A stretch of 57,630 bases of DNA, taken from assembly GCA_016929065.1 (NCBI GenBank), contig JAFGJO010000025.1, forward strand, positions 1 to 57,630, read 5' to 3'. Within the stretch, counting starts at the first letter, position 1; every line of letters begins with the position of its first letter. Source of the stretch: Spirochaetales bacterium (GTDB taxonomy: Bacteria; Spirochaetota; Spirochaetia; SZUA-6; RPPD01). The position numbers and the translations under genes were made by a program. This document shows positions 23,287 through 32,662 of the stretch, in pieces. The notes below the pieces were generated by a model. It saw only the letters and a program-made list of their open reading frames with translations. It was not told the origin of the DNA and made no database searches.

Positions 23287-23964
23287 TTACGCTGCCACAA
23301 TTTCGCCGTCGCGGATGGAAATCATTCTATGTGCATGTTCCATGATATGCTGGTCATGGGTGGAGAAAATAAAGGTGGTCCCGTTCGTCTTGTTGATATC
23401 CTCCATGAGCGAGAGAATTCTGTCCCCGGTTCCGGTATCAAGATTTGCAGTCGGCTCGTCTGCCAGGACGATAAGCGGATTGGTCACCAAAGCGCGTGCT
23501 ATGGCCACCCGTTGACGCTGGCCTCCGGACAATTCGGATGGTTTGTTTTTAATACGGTCGGACAATCCAACCTGGTCAATAAAATGCAGGACAAGCTCCC
23601 TGCGCTGTTCTTTTGAAACAAATTTTTTTAAAAGGAGCGGAAATTCAATATTCTCGTATACCGATAATACGGGGATAAGGTTAAATGACTGAAATATAAA
23701 CCCGATTTTTTCCCTGCGATACCGGGTAAGCATTGTGTCATTCAGGCCCCTGATATCTTTACCGTCTATCTGGACGATCCCTCCAGTCGGGGTGTCAATG
23801 CAGCCGATCAGGTTGAGGATGGTGCTTTTCCCGGAACCCGAAGGCCCTGCAATGGCAACGAACTCGCCCTGTTTTATTTGAAGCGATACCTGTTTTAATG
23901 CCTGTACCGTCGTTTCTCCCAGCTGATATGTTTTATCTACATTTTCCAGTTTTACAACACTCAT
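23287..23964 (-). CDS. LolD/MacB-type ABC transporter ATPase
   Basis: About 225 residues from ATG 23964 (MSVVKLENVDKTYQLGE). Motifs are Walker A GPSGSGKST, Q-loop FIFQSFNLIP, signature LSGGQRQRVAIARAL, Walker B LIVLADEPTANLD and H-loop STHDQH. It groups with the LolD/MacB/FtsE class that powers FtsX-type permeases. It is first in the five-gene operon. The start is chosen by homology; upstream in-frame codons to 24018 lack a ribosome site. Confidence 0.93.
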   Translation of the reverse strand: MSVVKLENVDKTYQLGETTVQALKQVSLQIKQGEFVAIAGPSGSGKSTILNLIGCIDTPTGGIVQIDGKDIRGLNDTMLTRYRREKIGFIFQSFNLIPVLSVYENIEFPLLLKKFVSKEQRRELVLHFIDQVGLSDRIKNKPSELSGGQRQRVAIARALVTNPLIVLADEPTANLDTGTGDRILSLMEDINKTNGTTFIFSTHDQHIMEHAHRMISIRDGEIVAA

Positions 23965-24345
23965 ATCATGATCCGCCTTTTTACAATACACTCTTTTTAA
24001 AAAATCGTTGCAACACAACTACTGTTCCCGCAAATAAGCTATATATTGAAAATACCATATAGTCATCCAAAAGTCACTTTTTTTAAAAAAAAAGTTTTAT
24101 TACAACGCCCTGACCTGCTTTTGGGAATGACCCTGCTGTAAAGTATAAAGCATAATTGAATGTATGCAACAGTTTTGGCAATCTTTTGATGAGGGGAGAC
24201 GGAAAACAAGTGAATTTAATGAAAATGTATAAAATATTAGCGGAATTATTGTAATATCATCAGAAAAATGCTATGTATGTACAAGGGGGCAGAGACAGGA
24301 GTGGTATTAATATACCGTGTCGCCCTGAATTGAGAATGTATTGAT
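23965..24345. other. 381-bp divergent intergenic region
   Basis: AT-rich region between the ABC operon and the DUF5312 gene. It includes CTATAT and ATATAG half-sites 12 bp apart (about 24031-24054) and an A/T run (24080-24096). I find no convincing promoter with both elements and no gene. Confidence 0.5.
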
Positions 24346-26145
24346 ATGATAGCAAAATCGAAACTCGATGAACTGGCAAGAGATCTCAGCTTTGAAGAGC
24401 GGCAGGACCTTCTCGATAAAATCAACAAGGATCAGGCAGACGGCGAGGGAGAATATTTTATCCATGTGGAACTCGAGGATGAAGAAAAACAGCGGCTTAT
24501 CCATTCCGAGATTGAGAAGCTTTCGTTCTGGAAAAAATTTGTTATCTGGTTTTTAAAACTGATCACCGGGAAAAACCGTGAACAGGTGTACATTACCTTG
24601 CGCCTGCGGGAAATAAAACAGGATATCAGACGCGCCAATCCCGGTATTACAGGGTTTGAAACACGCGACCTTTCGGTAAAATTCATCCGGCATGTTTTTG
24701 ATCTGTATTCTGCGGTATATCCCCTTGCTCCGTTTTATCGTTTTTTTTCTGACTTCCAGCCGTTTCAGGAACAGATCACATTGTATCTAATTGAAAAAGT
24801 GTTTTCCCATACAAAAAAGACCATTGATGACTTTATTTCTGTCACTGAGCTTGAGGATATTTTTGGCCAGGACAATGGACAAACGAACCTCACCCAATTA
24901 CTCCACCGCCGGTTTGATGAGTATGTCCGCAACATTCCGGGCTCTGTTTTTACGAAGCTCGAGGTGCTGGTCAAACCTTTTTTCGCCTTAAAAAATATTG
25001 TGCTTTTTAACTATAAAGAATTGTTTCATTATTTCGATTATTATCTGCCGCCCGATATTCTTGATAAAAAGTATCCTGTGTTCCGAACAACATCGGCGAT
25101 GATTGTGGTGGATCATCTGGAACGGCTTTACTACGCTTTGTATTATGCATTGAAAAATCTGAGTGAGGATTTCTCGGCAGATCCTGAAGTGCTGTATGTC
25201 TATCAAATCCTTGAACGGGGCCTGTCCCTGAAAAAAGACACCGAGAGGGTCGAGGAGGAAAAGGAAGCGATCCAGAACGATGTCGCAATTCTTCAGAATC
25301 ATTTTTATGCGGCAGCGGGTGAAATTACCAAGTTTCAGGCTGTTGTTCCCTTGCTTGATATCATTAAATTTTTTCGGAAAGACCCTTTCTACCGTCTCAG
25401 GTTTTACCTGCCGGACCTTCGCCTGAAGCAGGTTTATACCCAGGCGCTGAAAAAACAATTGAAAACAGAAATGGATGAGAAAATATTCAAGATCAAGGAT
25501 CGGGTGATTGAGCGGAAAATATTCGAACTGTTCAGCGAAAACTCCATGACTGCTCTCGAGAATTACACTGATTCAGCTTCAGAAACATATATCCGCATGG
25601 GGCTGCCGTATTTTTCCCGGGTAAAGTCCCTGTCGCTTTTATACAATTATATCAAAAAAGTGTACCGGGTTCTGATTGCCGATATTGTGCAGACCATGAA
25701 TGAATACATTTTTGCCAGCCATAAACGGACACAAAACAGGCTTGTCGGAATATCCTCGTCAATTGAAGAACTGGAAGACAAGATTCTTTTTTTTGACAAA
25801 TCGCTGTCGCCGGAAGAAGACCGGGGGAAAACGCTCCACCGGCTGAAATATAATATTTCAACGGACCTTGCCCATCAGAAACTCTTCAAATCCTTTATCT
25901 ATGAGACAGACAGGGATGTGCAGAATTTTCTTGAAAAGGGCCTCGAGAATCTGAATAATTTCAAGGTATTTCTTGATGAATTTTTCCATGGTCCGGCAGA
26001 GTCAACCCAGACAACACTTCGAACGCTTGTGCAGTATAAAGGCAGACAATTTACCATGCGGCAGCTTCTACAGCTGATCCTCACCAATATTGATGATTTT
26101 ACACGGCTTTTGCTTCAGGTGATGGACATGGAGAAGGGCCGCTGA
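24346..26145 (+). CDS. Large DUF5312-like spirochaetal protein
   Basis: 599 residues, soluble and rich in charged helices, with no signal peptide. It starts IAKSKLDELARDLSFEERQDLLDKI. One short hydrophobic stretch (about 65-72) is followed by alternating helical blocks and a coiled-coil-prone region near residues 285-315. I associate it with the spirochaete-centred DUF5312 family, so it is useful taxonomically, but function is unknown. It starts at ATG 24346 with a weak ribosome site. Its last 31 bp overlap the end of the convergent HIT gene. Confidence 0.75.
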   Translation: MIAKSKLDELARDLSFEERQDLLDKINKDQADGEGEYFIHVELEDEEKQRLIHSEIEKLSFWKKFVIWFLKLITGKNREQVYITLRLREIKQDIRRANPGITGFETRDLSVKFIRHVFDLYSAVYPLAPFYRFFSDFQPFQEQITLYLIEKVFSHTKKTIDDFISVTELEDIFGQDNGQTNLTQLLHRRFDEYVRNIPGSVFTKLEVLVKPFFALKNIVLFNYKELFHYFDYYLPPDILDKKYPVFRTTSAMIVVDHLERLYYALYYALKNLSEDFSADPEVLYVYQILERGLSLKKDTERVEEEKEAIQNDVAILQNHFYAAAGEITKFQAVVPLLDIIKFFRKDPFYRLRFYLPDLRLKQVYTQALKKQLKTEMDEKIFKIKDRVIERKIFELFSENSMTALENYTDSASETYIRMGLPYFSRVKSLSLLYNYIKKVYRVLIADIVQTMNEYIFASHKRTQNRLVGISSSIEELEDKILFFDKSLSPEEDRGKTLHRLKYNISTDLAHQKLFKSFIYETDRDVQNFLEKGLENLNNFKVFLDEFFHGPAESTQTTLRTLVQYKGRQFTMRQLLQLILTNIDDFTRLLLQVMDMEKGR

Positions 26146-26621
26146 CGAATTACCGCAGTCAGTTTTTCAATGGTCTTTGACGGTTCCTCGACAAGTACAC
26201 GTTTCCCCGCAATAAGGTCGGCCATCCCCACTTCGCGCTGATACCGCGGAATGATGTGCATATGGAGATGCTCAATTGACGCGCCGGAAACCAGCCCCAT
26301 ATTATACCCGATATTATACCCTTCGGGCGAATGTGAAACATCGAGAATGGAGAGAATGTACCGGCAGAGCCGGGTCAAATGTGTTTCTTCTTCCGGGGTG
26401 TATTCCCGCATATCAATCATATGGCGCACGGGGAATATGAGTAAATGCCCGGGATTGAACGGATACAAATTCAGCGATACGGCAAAGCGTTCGTCTCTGA
26501 AGACGGTAAGGTTCACCACTTCCGGGTCGTCAGCAATAATCCTGCAGAGAATACACCCTTCAGGACGTTTCCCCCGGATATAATCGAGTTTTTCAAAATT
26601 GTAAAAATAGCCCTCTGTCAC
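26115..26621 (-). CDS. HIT-family nucleotide hydrolase/transferase
   Basis: 168 residues. The histidine triad HLHMHIIPR (His118, 120, 122) forms the catalytic site of this nucleotide-binding superfamily. Cys23 and Cys26 with His67 suggest the structural zinc site found in many HIT proteins. Likely substrates are adenylylated compounds such as AMP-lysine or Ap4A-type dinucleotides; I cannot choose. The start overlaps the stop of the SPFH-like gene by 4 nt (ATGA), so they are coupled. The 3' end runs 31 bp into the convergent DUF5312 gene. Confidence 0.9.
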   Translation of the reverse strand: MTEGYFYNFEKLDYIRGKRPEGCILCRIIADDPEVVNLTVFRDERFAVSLNLYPFNPGHLLIFPVRHMIDMREYTPEEETHLTRLCRYILSILDVSHSPEGYNIGYNMGLVSGASIEHLHMHIIPRYQREVGMADLIAGKRVLVEEPSKTIEKLTAVIRQRPFSMSIT

Positions 26622-27496
26622 TGCTGGCCCGAATCTCCTTCTGTGAAAAGGTTTTTTATTTCGGGGACAACAACAGCGGCTTCGTTCCGCTGCCTGGTGA
26701 TATACAGGTATTTCAGCAGCACGGGATATTTATTCAGCAGCTCACCGTATTTTTCCAGCTGTATCACCGACCGCTCGAATGCGATATCATCGAGTTCATA
26801 CAATTGTCTTGTCCGGCGGATTTTGGCCATTTCATTGCTGCGGAACTCCTCTGAAAATTGCCGGTAGTTTCTCTTTGCTTCTGTGTAGATTTCCGGATCG
26901 GGGAGTTTGAGACTTTCATTTGCGGTGATGGAAAGGATTACAATGTCGGAGACCGTATCACGGATGGAGTTGATGAGCGCGTTTTCAATTGTCAGACTGG
27001 ATTCGAATACCGATGTATCGGCTGTGTCTGCCAATTCCAGTATTTTTTCGATAATGAGCTGTTTTAACGAATCCTTTTTGGCTGAATACCAGTTCTGCAG
27101 TGTTTCCGGGGTCAGCTTTTTATCGCGGACCAGGGATATCAGCGCATCCGGATTTACATGCAGGGAAACAGTAAAGTCCAGGTTGTAACTGAAATCGGGA
27201 GAATTGGGAACAGCCTGGCTGTACACCTCTGAGGAGGGCAGCTGCCCGGAACTGGTCAGGGAGGAAGTGAAGGGAGTGAGCGGGAAGACATACAAGGTCA
27301 TGTTTGTCGGGATCAAATTTTCCCACCGCCAGATGAAACCGCTTTCGGGGCCGATCAGAACCGGATCGTATCCTCCGGTTTTTGTCACCATGACCCCGTA
27401 CGAATCAGGTGCAACAAAGAAATTCATCCAGCCGAAAAAGAAGCCGGTCCCCCCAAGAAGAAGGAGTAAAACCAGTATGACAATGAATTTTTTCAT
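26618..27496 (-). CDS. Membrane-anchored SPFH/PHB-like protein
   Basis: 292 residues with an N-terminal anchor (KFIVILVLLLLLGGTGFFFGWMNFF). Next comes FVAPDSYGVMVTKTGGYDPVLIGPESGFIWRWENLIPTN, the start of a prohibitin/stomatin-like fold, then a long helical region ending near EAAVVVPEIKNLF. Such proteins assemble membrane microdomains or protease adaptors. The tail is short, with no NfeD or protease gene adjacent; the partner is instead a HIT hydrolase, which is unusual. The SPFH assignment is by pattern and moderate. Confidence 0.65.
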   Translation of the reverse strand: MKKFIVILVLLLLLGGTGFFFGWMNFFVAPDSYGVMVTKTGGYDPVLIGPESGFIWRWENLIPTNMTLYVFPLTPFTSSLTSSGQLPSSEVYSQAVPNSPDFSYNLDFTVSLHVNPDALISLVRDKKLTPETLQNWYSAKKDSLKQLIIEKILELADTADTSVFESSLTIENALINSIRDTVSDIVILSITANESLKLPDPEIYTEAKRNYRQFSEEFRSNEMAKIRRTRQLYELDDIAFERSVIQLEKYGELLNKYPVLLKYLYITRQRNEAAVVVPEIKNLFTEGDSGQQ

Positions 27497-27657
27497 GGAA
27501 GTTTCTCCCTGTTGTAAAATCGCAGCCGTGCAAACGGTGGATCTGCCTGTATCGGGCAGTCTCTTCTATAATACCCATAATTTCCGTATTTGCAAGTAGA
27601 GGGCATGAAAATCGGTGAGGATCAGTTTTCCTTATTATTTTGTCCGGGAAGAGGGGG

Positions 27658-27990
27658 TCAGTATCGCAGCCATGTCTGAATGAGCCGGAGCGTCATGAAG
27701 AGAATAAACGAGAAAACAAGTGAACTCACCAGGAGAATGAGCCTGCGCTGTTTGCTTTTTTTTGCAGTGTGCTGTAGCAGGGATCCGATAAAAAGAAGGA
27801 TCCCGATGACAAGGTGTACCACCGAAAGTATCGATAAAATGGAAATGCAGTAGAGCTGGGTTGTATCCAGAAACATCTGGTAGCTTCCAATTATATAAAG
27901 CGTAATAAACATGACAATGACAAGTGAGAGAAAGATGTAGATATTCAGGAGTATCTCAAACAGTTTTTGTCTGTTAATTTCCAAATGCAT
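27658..27990 (-). CDS. Small membrane protein
   Basis: About 110 residues from ATG 27990, chosen because the upstream in-frame segment to 28035 is not hydrophobic or family-like. It has three hydrophobic helices (about 12-35, 45-70 and 85-105), with a basic cluster KKSKQRRR between helices 2 and 3. Not recognised. It is divergent from the ABC-F gene. Confidence 0.55.
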   Translation of the reverse strand: MHLEINRQKLFEILLNIYIFLSLVIVMFITLYIIGSYQMFLDTTQLYCISILSILSVVHLVIGILLFIGSLLQHTAKKSKQRRLILLVSSLVFSFILFMTLRLIQTWLRY

Positions 27991-28111
27991 GATGATTTCT
28001 TTATAACTGATGAGAGGCGATTGTGCAACCGGCATTGTTTTTTTTCATGAAATCGGGTACATTCTATTGATACTCATCATGGATTGTAAAATATAACAGG
28101 AAAAATCAGAA

Positions 28112-30040
28112 ATGACATCACATATTCAGCTTCTACACGTGTTTCATTCGTTCGGTGCGCAGGAAGTGCTGGGGGATATCAGTCTATCGATCCGTCAGGG
28201 GCAGAAAACCGCTCTCTGCGGCGGAAACGGCAGTGGGAAAACAACACTCATGAAAATTATTGCCGGAATTATCTCTGCTGATTCGGGAGAAATGATAAAA
28301 AGTGCCGGCTGTGAAATCGCATATCTGCCGCAGACTGCAGTCGTGAGTACTGACACGACCTTGCATGACGAGGCAGAAAAATCATTTCTTCCCCTGAAAA
28401 ATCTGGTTGAAATGAGCGAGCAGCTGGAAGTGATGATTTCCAGCCTGAAGGAAGGGGACCCGCAACTGGCAGAGCTGCTGAACCGGCACGCAGGGTATAC
28501 CGAAAAAATCGAGCGGAGCGGTTATTTTTTCCGGGAAAAAAAGATCAACATGATTCTTCGCGGGCTTGGATTCTCTGAGCAGGACCACTCCCGGTTATGC
28601 AGTTCTTTTTCCCTCGGCTGGCAGATGCGCATTGCGCTTGCGAAAGTGCTTCTTGTTGAACCCGATATCCTGCTTCTGGATGAACCGACGAACTTTCTGG
28701 ATCTCGAGGCCCGCATGTGGCTGCTTGACTTTATTGTGCGGACAACTTCAGGTGTGCTGTTGGTATCGCACGACCGGTATTTTAATGACCATGCGGTTGA
28801 CTCCGTATTTGAACTGTTCCAGGGGAAGGGGAAATTTTACAAGGGAAATTATTCAGCATATGAGAAACAGCGGGAAATTGAACTGGGTGTGCTGATAGAG
28901 CAATATAAAAAAACAGAAGAACGGCGTGAACAGCTGAACTCATTTATCAACCGGTTCCGGGCCCAGGCCTCAAAGGCCTCTTTGGTACAAAGCCGGGTAA
29001 AGGAACTTGAGAAACTGCCAAAGATTGAAATACCCCATGGAATGAAAAAAATACACTTCTCGTTTCCCGAGGCCCCCCCGTCCGGAAAAAAAGTGCTCAT
29101 GATTGAGAACCTTTCGCATGAGTATGACGGGCTACCGGTTTTCAGTGATATTTCCATGGATTTGATGCGGGGAAACAGAATCGTCGTGGTCGGGGTCAAT
29201 GGCGCGGGGAAATCCACATTCCTGCGGCTTTTGGCAAAAAAAGAAACGCCGACGGACGGGAGTGTCGTTTATGGCGAGAAGGTGATTCCCGGATATTATT
29301 GCCAGGATGAAATGACGATTACCGGCTCCAAAAAAACCGTTTTCGAAGAAATGGAACAGATAACTCCCACGGAGCTCTATCCAAAACTCCGTTCGATGCT
29401 GGGAAACTTTCTGTTCCAGGGAGATGACATTTTCAAACCGGTGAGTGTGTTAAGCGGCGGTGAGCACTCCAGGCTTCAGCTTTTAAAACTGCTTATTCAG
29501 CCGGGGAACCTTTTGATTCTGGATGAACCGACAAACCATCTCGATATGGCATCGAAAGAGGTTCTGCTTGATGCGCTGCAGCATTATGACGGGACGCTTG
29601 TGTTTGTATCGCATGACCGTGCGTTTATTGAACCGCTTGCCGGCCAGGTGCTGGAAATCAAGGACAACCGTGCACGGCTCTTTACAGGAAATTACGGGTA
29701 TTATGCAGGCCGTATCGAGCAGGAGCAGGAACAGGTCTCCTCAGCACAGAAAAGCAGCGGGAAAACACAGACAGCCAGAACCTCCAATGACCATGAAGCT
29801 GCCCGACAGCGGAAAACCCGGTTGCGAAGAATCGAACGTGAGGAAGCAGAGCTTTTATCGGAAATCGACCGGTTGTCTGCTGAACGGGAAACATTGATGC
29901 ACGAATTGAGCCTCCCCGAGGTATATGCGGATGGCGGGAAGGTTAAGGAATTAACCGGCAAGGTTACCTGGAACACTGAGTGCGAAAAAAAACTCCTTGA
30001 AAAGTGGGAGCATCTTGAAGAAGAAAGAATGAGTTTCTGA
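28112..30040 (+). CDS. ABC-F family ATPase (ribosome-associated type)
   Basis: 642 residues with two ABC domains and no membrane helices. Domain 1 has GGNGSGKTT and a degenerate signature SFSLGWQMRIALAKVL. Domain 2 has GVNGAGKST and canonical LSGGEHSRLQLLKLL. Both have Walker B LLLDEPTNFLD or LILDEPTNHLD, and catalytic loops VSHDRYF and VSHDRAF. The linker between them is the helical arm, and a C-terminal coiled coil (about 575-640) completes the Uup/YdiF-like layout. Members act at the ribosomal E site in translation or antibiotic protection. AGGAAAA precedes the ATG. Confidence 0.9.
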   Translation: MTSHIQLLHVFHSFGAQEVLGDISLSIRQGQKTALCGGNGSGKTTLMKIIAGIISADSGEMIKSAGCEIAYLPQTAVVSTDTTLHDEAEKSFLPLKNLVEMSEQLEVMISSLKEGDPQLAELLNRHAGYTEKIERSGYFFREKKINMILRGLGFSEQDHSRLCSSFSLGWQMRIALAKVLLVEPDILLLDEPTNFLDLEARMWLLDFIVRTTSGVLLVSHDRYFNDHAVDSVFELFQGKGKFYKGNYSAYEKQREIELGVLIEQYKKTEERREQLNSFINRFRAQASKASLVQSRVKELEKLPKIEIPHGMKKIHFSFPEAPPSGKKVLMIENLSHEYDGLPVFSDISMDLMRGNRIVVVGVNGAGKSTFLRLLAKKETPTDGSVVYGEKVIPGYYCQDEMTITGSKKTVFEEMEQITPTELYPKLRSMLGNFLFQGDDIFKPVSVLSGGEHSRLQLLKLLIQPGNLLILDEPTNHLDMASKEVLLDALQHYDGTLVFVSHDRAFIEPLAGQVLEIKDNRARLFTGNYGYYAGRIEQEQEQVSSAQKSSGKTQTARTSNDHEAARQRKTRLRRIEREEAELLSEIDRLSAERETLMHELSLPEVYADGGKVKELTGKVTWNTECEKKLLEKWEHLEEERMSF

Positions 30041-30072
30041 GCGGCTTCTGCGGTAAATGGCCTTGATTGGGC

Positions 30073-30101
30073 TTGCATGAGATGACAATTGTGTTTATAC
30101 T
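30073..30101 (+). promoter_or_regulatory. Candidate promoter of the lipoprotein gene
   Basis: TTGCAT (30073-30078), 17 bp, TATACT (30096-30101), giving a leader of about 94 nt. Confidence 0.45.
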
Positions 30102-30201
30102 CTTTCCCTTGGCAGGAGTGCATTGCGTATGGTTTTTACGGCAAGATACAGTGCTTCAGCCCATAAAAAATCAATTTCTTCCATACACAAGGAGAGTATC
30201 A

Positions 30202-30633
30202 ATGAATATGGTGATGAAATATACAGTTATAATCGCTGTCATGCTTTTGGCGGTGAGCATCAGTGCATGCAGCACCCCGACTCCGCATGAAAGGCTTCTA
30301 TCCCATCAGGAAAAAATTATCAGCCTGCTGGAAGAAAACAAGGAAGATATTCCTGCTGCGGCGAAAGCGGTAAAATCATATGTAGATGGAAATATTGAAG
30401 AAATCACAAAGCTCGCTGAAGAGAGCCTTGCCGATGCAAAAAATCCTGTTCTGACCGATTCAATGTATGTAGACCGGACAACCGCTTTGCTTCAAAAACA
30501 CCTTGAGCTTGAAACAGGATATGTTTTACTGCTTAACGATCCGGGTGTCATGCAGGCACTTGCGCCGATCAGCGAAGTATTTGAGACGTCAAAGGCAGCA
30601 GGCGCGGAATCATCAAAAGAAGAAGTGAAATAA
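30202..30633 (+). CDS. Small helical lipoprotein
   Basis: 143 residues from ATG 30202, behind AAGGAG. The signal peptide ends in the lipobox AVSISAC, followed by STPTPHERLLSHQEKI. The mature part is helical with acidic and lysine repeats and no recognisable domain. It is probably a periplasm-facing or surface lipoprotein. A terminator follows at 30655. Confidence 0.8.
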   Translation: MNMVMKYTVIIAVMLLAVSISACSTPTPHERLLSHQEKIISLLEENKEDIPAAAKAVKSYVDGNIEEITKLAEESLADAKNPVLTDSMYVDRTTALLQKHLELETGYVLLLNDPGVMQALAPISEVFETSKAAGAESSKEEVK

Positions 30634-30654
30634 AAGCAGTCTCTGCGCAGTATC

Positions 30655-30690
30655 AGCCCGTACGTTCTGTGGCCGTGCGGGCTTTTTTAT
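30655..30690 (+). terminator. Rho-independent terminator after the lipoprotein
   Basis: Stem AGCCCGTACG / CGTGCGGGCT (one mismatch), loop of 9, then a T-run. The T-run overlaps the end of the convergent gene at 30687. Confidence 0.85.
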
Positions 30691-31265
30691 TGTTCGGGTT
30701 TCTCGCTCGCGGGGCGGGTTTGTTTTGCCGGGCGTTTGTATATCATGTAAATTGTTGTCACGATGATTCCGACACAGACCAGCACGATCGGCCACCAGCG
30801 TACTGCGACCTCTGCAAAATCCATGTCAATAATTTTCAGGCTGAACAGAAAGAAGACAATTGACAGTCCGATAAGAGTTCCGGAGGAAATGAGAAAGCCG
30901 ATCCGTGTTTTTCTTTTTCGCCTGAAAGCATACGGTATCAGCGATAATCCTGCAATATCCATAAAAGCCGGCCAGATTATACTGATGTTTTTTTCCGGGA
31001 TGATTGTATTGAATAACAGGAAGAACATCCCTGCAAGCGCCAGGATCATTCCCGGAAGAATCAGCTGTGCTGATTTTTTGCGGATATACACAAAATACAG
31101 CATCACCAGCCCGATGACAATCACTGGAATCCAGATGATGGTGAACCAGACCGTATTGAGTTCGATAAGGCCGAGTGTCCAAATAAGAAACAGAATGCCG
31201 ACCAGCATCAAAGAAATGCCCAGGAAGAGAAGCTTGTTTGGAAACCGCGGATTTTTATTTTTCAT
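30687..31265 (-). CDS. Six-helix membrane protein downstream of isocitrate dehydrogenase
   Basis: 192 residues with three pairs of hydrophobic helices separated by short basic loops ([14 protein letters not shown]), like the membrane part of LiaF/DUF5668-type proteins but without a C-terminal domain. It overlaps the stop of the isocitrate dehydrogenase gene by 4 nt (ATGA), so it is translationally coupled to it. This link to a central metabolic enzyme is probably incidental. Not recognised at family level. Confidence 0.6.
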   Translation of the reverse strand: MKNKNPRFPNKLLFLGISLMLVGILFLIWTLGLIELNTVWFTIIWIPVIVIGLVMLYFVYIRKKSAQLILPGMILALAGMFFLLFNTIIPEKNISIIWPAFMDIAGLSLIPYAFRRKRKTRIGFLISSGTLIGLSIVFFLFSLKIIDMDFAEVAVRWWPIVLVCVGIIVTTIYMIYKRPAKQTRPASEKPEQ

Positions 31266-32488
31266 TTCATATTCCCGATAAGCGCATCTGCGAATGCACT
31301 TGTTGATACCTTTGTAGCATTTTCCATCAAACGTGCAAAGTCATAGGTGACAATTTTTTGCGAAATTGTTTTGCGCATGCTTGTTTCAATACAGTCGGCT
31401 GCTTCCTGCCATCCCATGTACTCAAACATCATTTTTCCGGATAATATCACCGAGCTGGGATTTACCATGTCTTTTCCGGCATATTTCGGTGCGGTCCCGT
31501 GTGTCGCTTCAAAGACAGCATGCCCGGTCATGTAATTGATGTTGGCGCCGGGGGCGATCCCGATTCCTCCCACAATCGCAGCAAGGGCATCTGAAACATA
31601 ATCTCCGTTCAGGTTCATGGTTGCAATGACTGAATATTCTTTTGGACGGGTGAGGATTTGCTGCAGGAATGCATCGGCGATACAGTCCTTGACAACTATT
31701 TCATGGCCGGTTTTTGGATTTTTAAAAACGCACCATGGTCCTCCGTCAAGCGCTGAGGCGCCGAATTCATCTTTTGCCAGCTCATACCCCCAGTCGCGGA
31801 AAGCGCCTTCGGTGTATTTCATGATATTTCCCTTGTGCACAAAAGTGATCGAGGGCAGGTCATGATCGACCGTATACTGTATCGCGGAGCGAATCAGCCG
31901 TTTGGTCCCTTCTTTTGAAACCGGTTTGATACCGATCGAGGTTGATTCTGGAAAACGTATTTTTGTCACCTGCATCTCTTTTACGAGAAATTCAATGATC
32001 TTTTTCGCTTCCGGCGTCCCATCCATCCACTCAATCCCTGCATAGATATCTTCGGAATTTTCACGGAAGATGACCATATTGGTGGTTGAGGGATCTTTTA
32101 CCGGGGAGGGGACTCCTGTATACCACTTGACCGGACGCAGACAAACATACAAATCAAGAATCTGGCGTAAGGCGACGTTCAGACTGCGGATTCCCCCGCC
32201 GACAGGAGTTGTCAACGGGCCTTTTATGGCAACCAGATATTCATTGATTGTATCCAGGGTTTTTTGGGGCAGCCATTCTCCCGTGGTGTCTTTCGCTTTT
32301 TCTCCGGCAAATACTTCCAGCCAGTCTATTTTCTTTTTGCCTTGATATGCAGTGTTTACTGCAGCGTCAAATACGCGAACCGAGGCCTGCCATATATCCG
32401 GCCCGGTGCCGTCTCCCTCGATGAAGGGGATGACCGGATTGTCCGGTACTACAAGTTTTCCGTTCTGAATTGTAATATGTTCGCCCAT
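31262..32488 (-). CDS. icd: NADP-dependent isocitrate dehydrogenase
   Basis: 408 residues. It converts isocitrate to 2-oxoglutarate and CO2. Visible features are the isocitrate-binding region with [12 protein letters not shown], the catalytic Lys/Tyr and Asp residues ([22 protein letters not shown]), and the coenzyme site. [10 protein letters not shown] and TYDFARLM retain the Lys-Tyr and Tyr...Arg residues that select NADP+ in Escherichia coli Icd. AGGACGG precedes the ATG. Confidence 0.95.
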   Translation of the reverse strand: MGEHITIQNGKLVVPDNPVIPFIEGDGTGPDIWQASVRVFDAAVNTAYQGKKKIDWLEVFAGEKAKDTTGEWLPQKTLDTINEYLVAIKGPLTTPVGGGIRSLNVALRQILDLYVCLRPVKWYTGVPSPVKDPSTTNMVIFRENSEDIYAGIEWMDGTPEAKKIIEFLVKEMQVTKIRFPESTSIGIKPVSKEGTKRLIRSAIQYTVDHDLPSITFVHKGNIMKYTEGAFRDWGYELAKDEFGASALDGGPWCVFKNPKTGHEIVVKDCIADAFLQQILTRPKEYSVIATMNLNGDYVSDALAAIVGGIGIAPGANINYMTGHAVFEATHGTAPKYAGKDMVNPSSVILSGKMMFEYMGWQEAADCIETSMRKTISQKIVTYDFARLMENATKVSTSAFADALIGNMK

Positions 32489-32662
32489 ACATCCGTCCTG
32501 TGATTGAAATTTGTTTCCGCTTTGAATTCAAGGCCATCTGCTGAATTGTTGCGCACTATTGATTTTGATAATTATTGCGGAGTTTGTATCTCCGCGAAGT
32601 CACACTATACCACGGATGCCGGCAGCTTGCCAACACCTTGCCGGTATGTTACACTCCATTTT

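Noticed and set aside
30763-31281. 172-codon frame antisense to the six-helix membrane protein
   Set aside because: It is a shadow of the coupled minus-strand gene, with no start signals.
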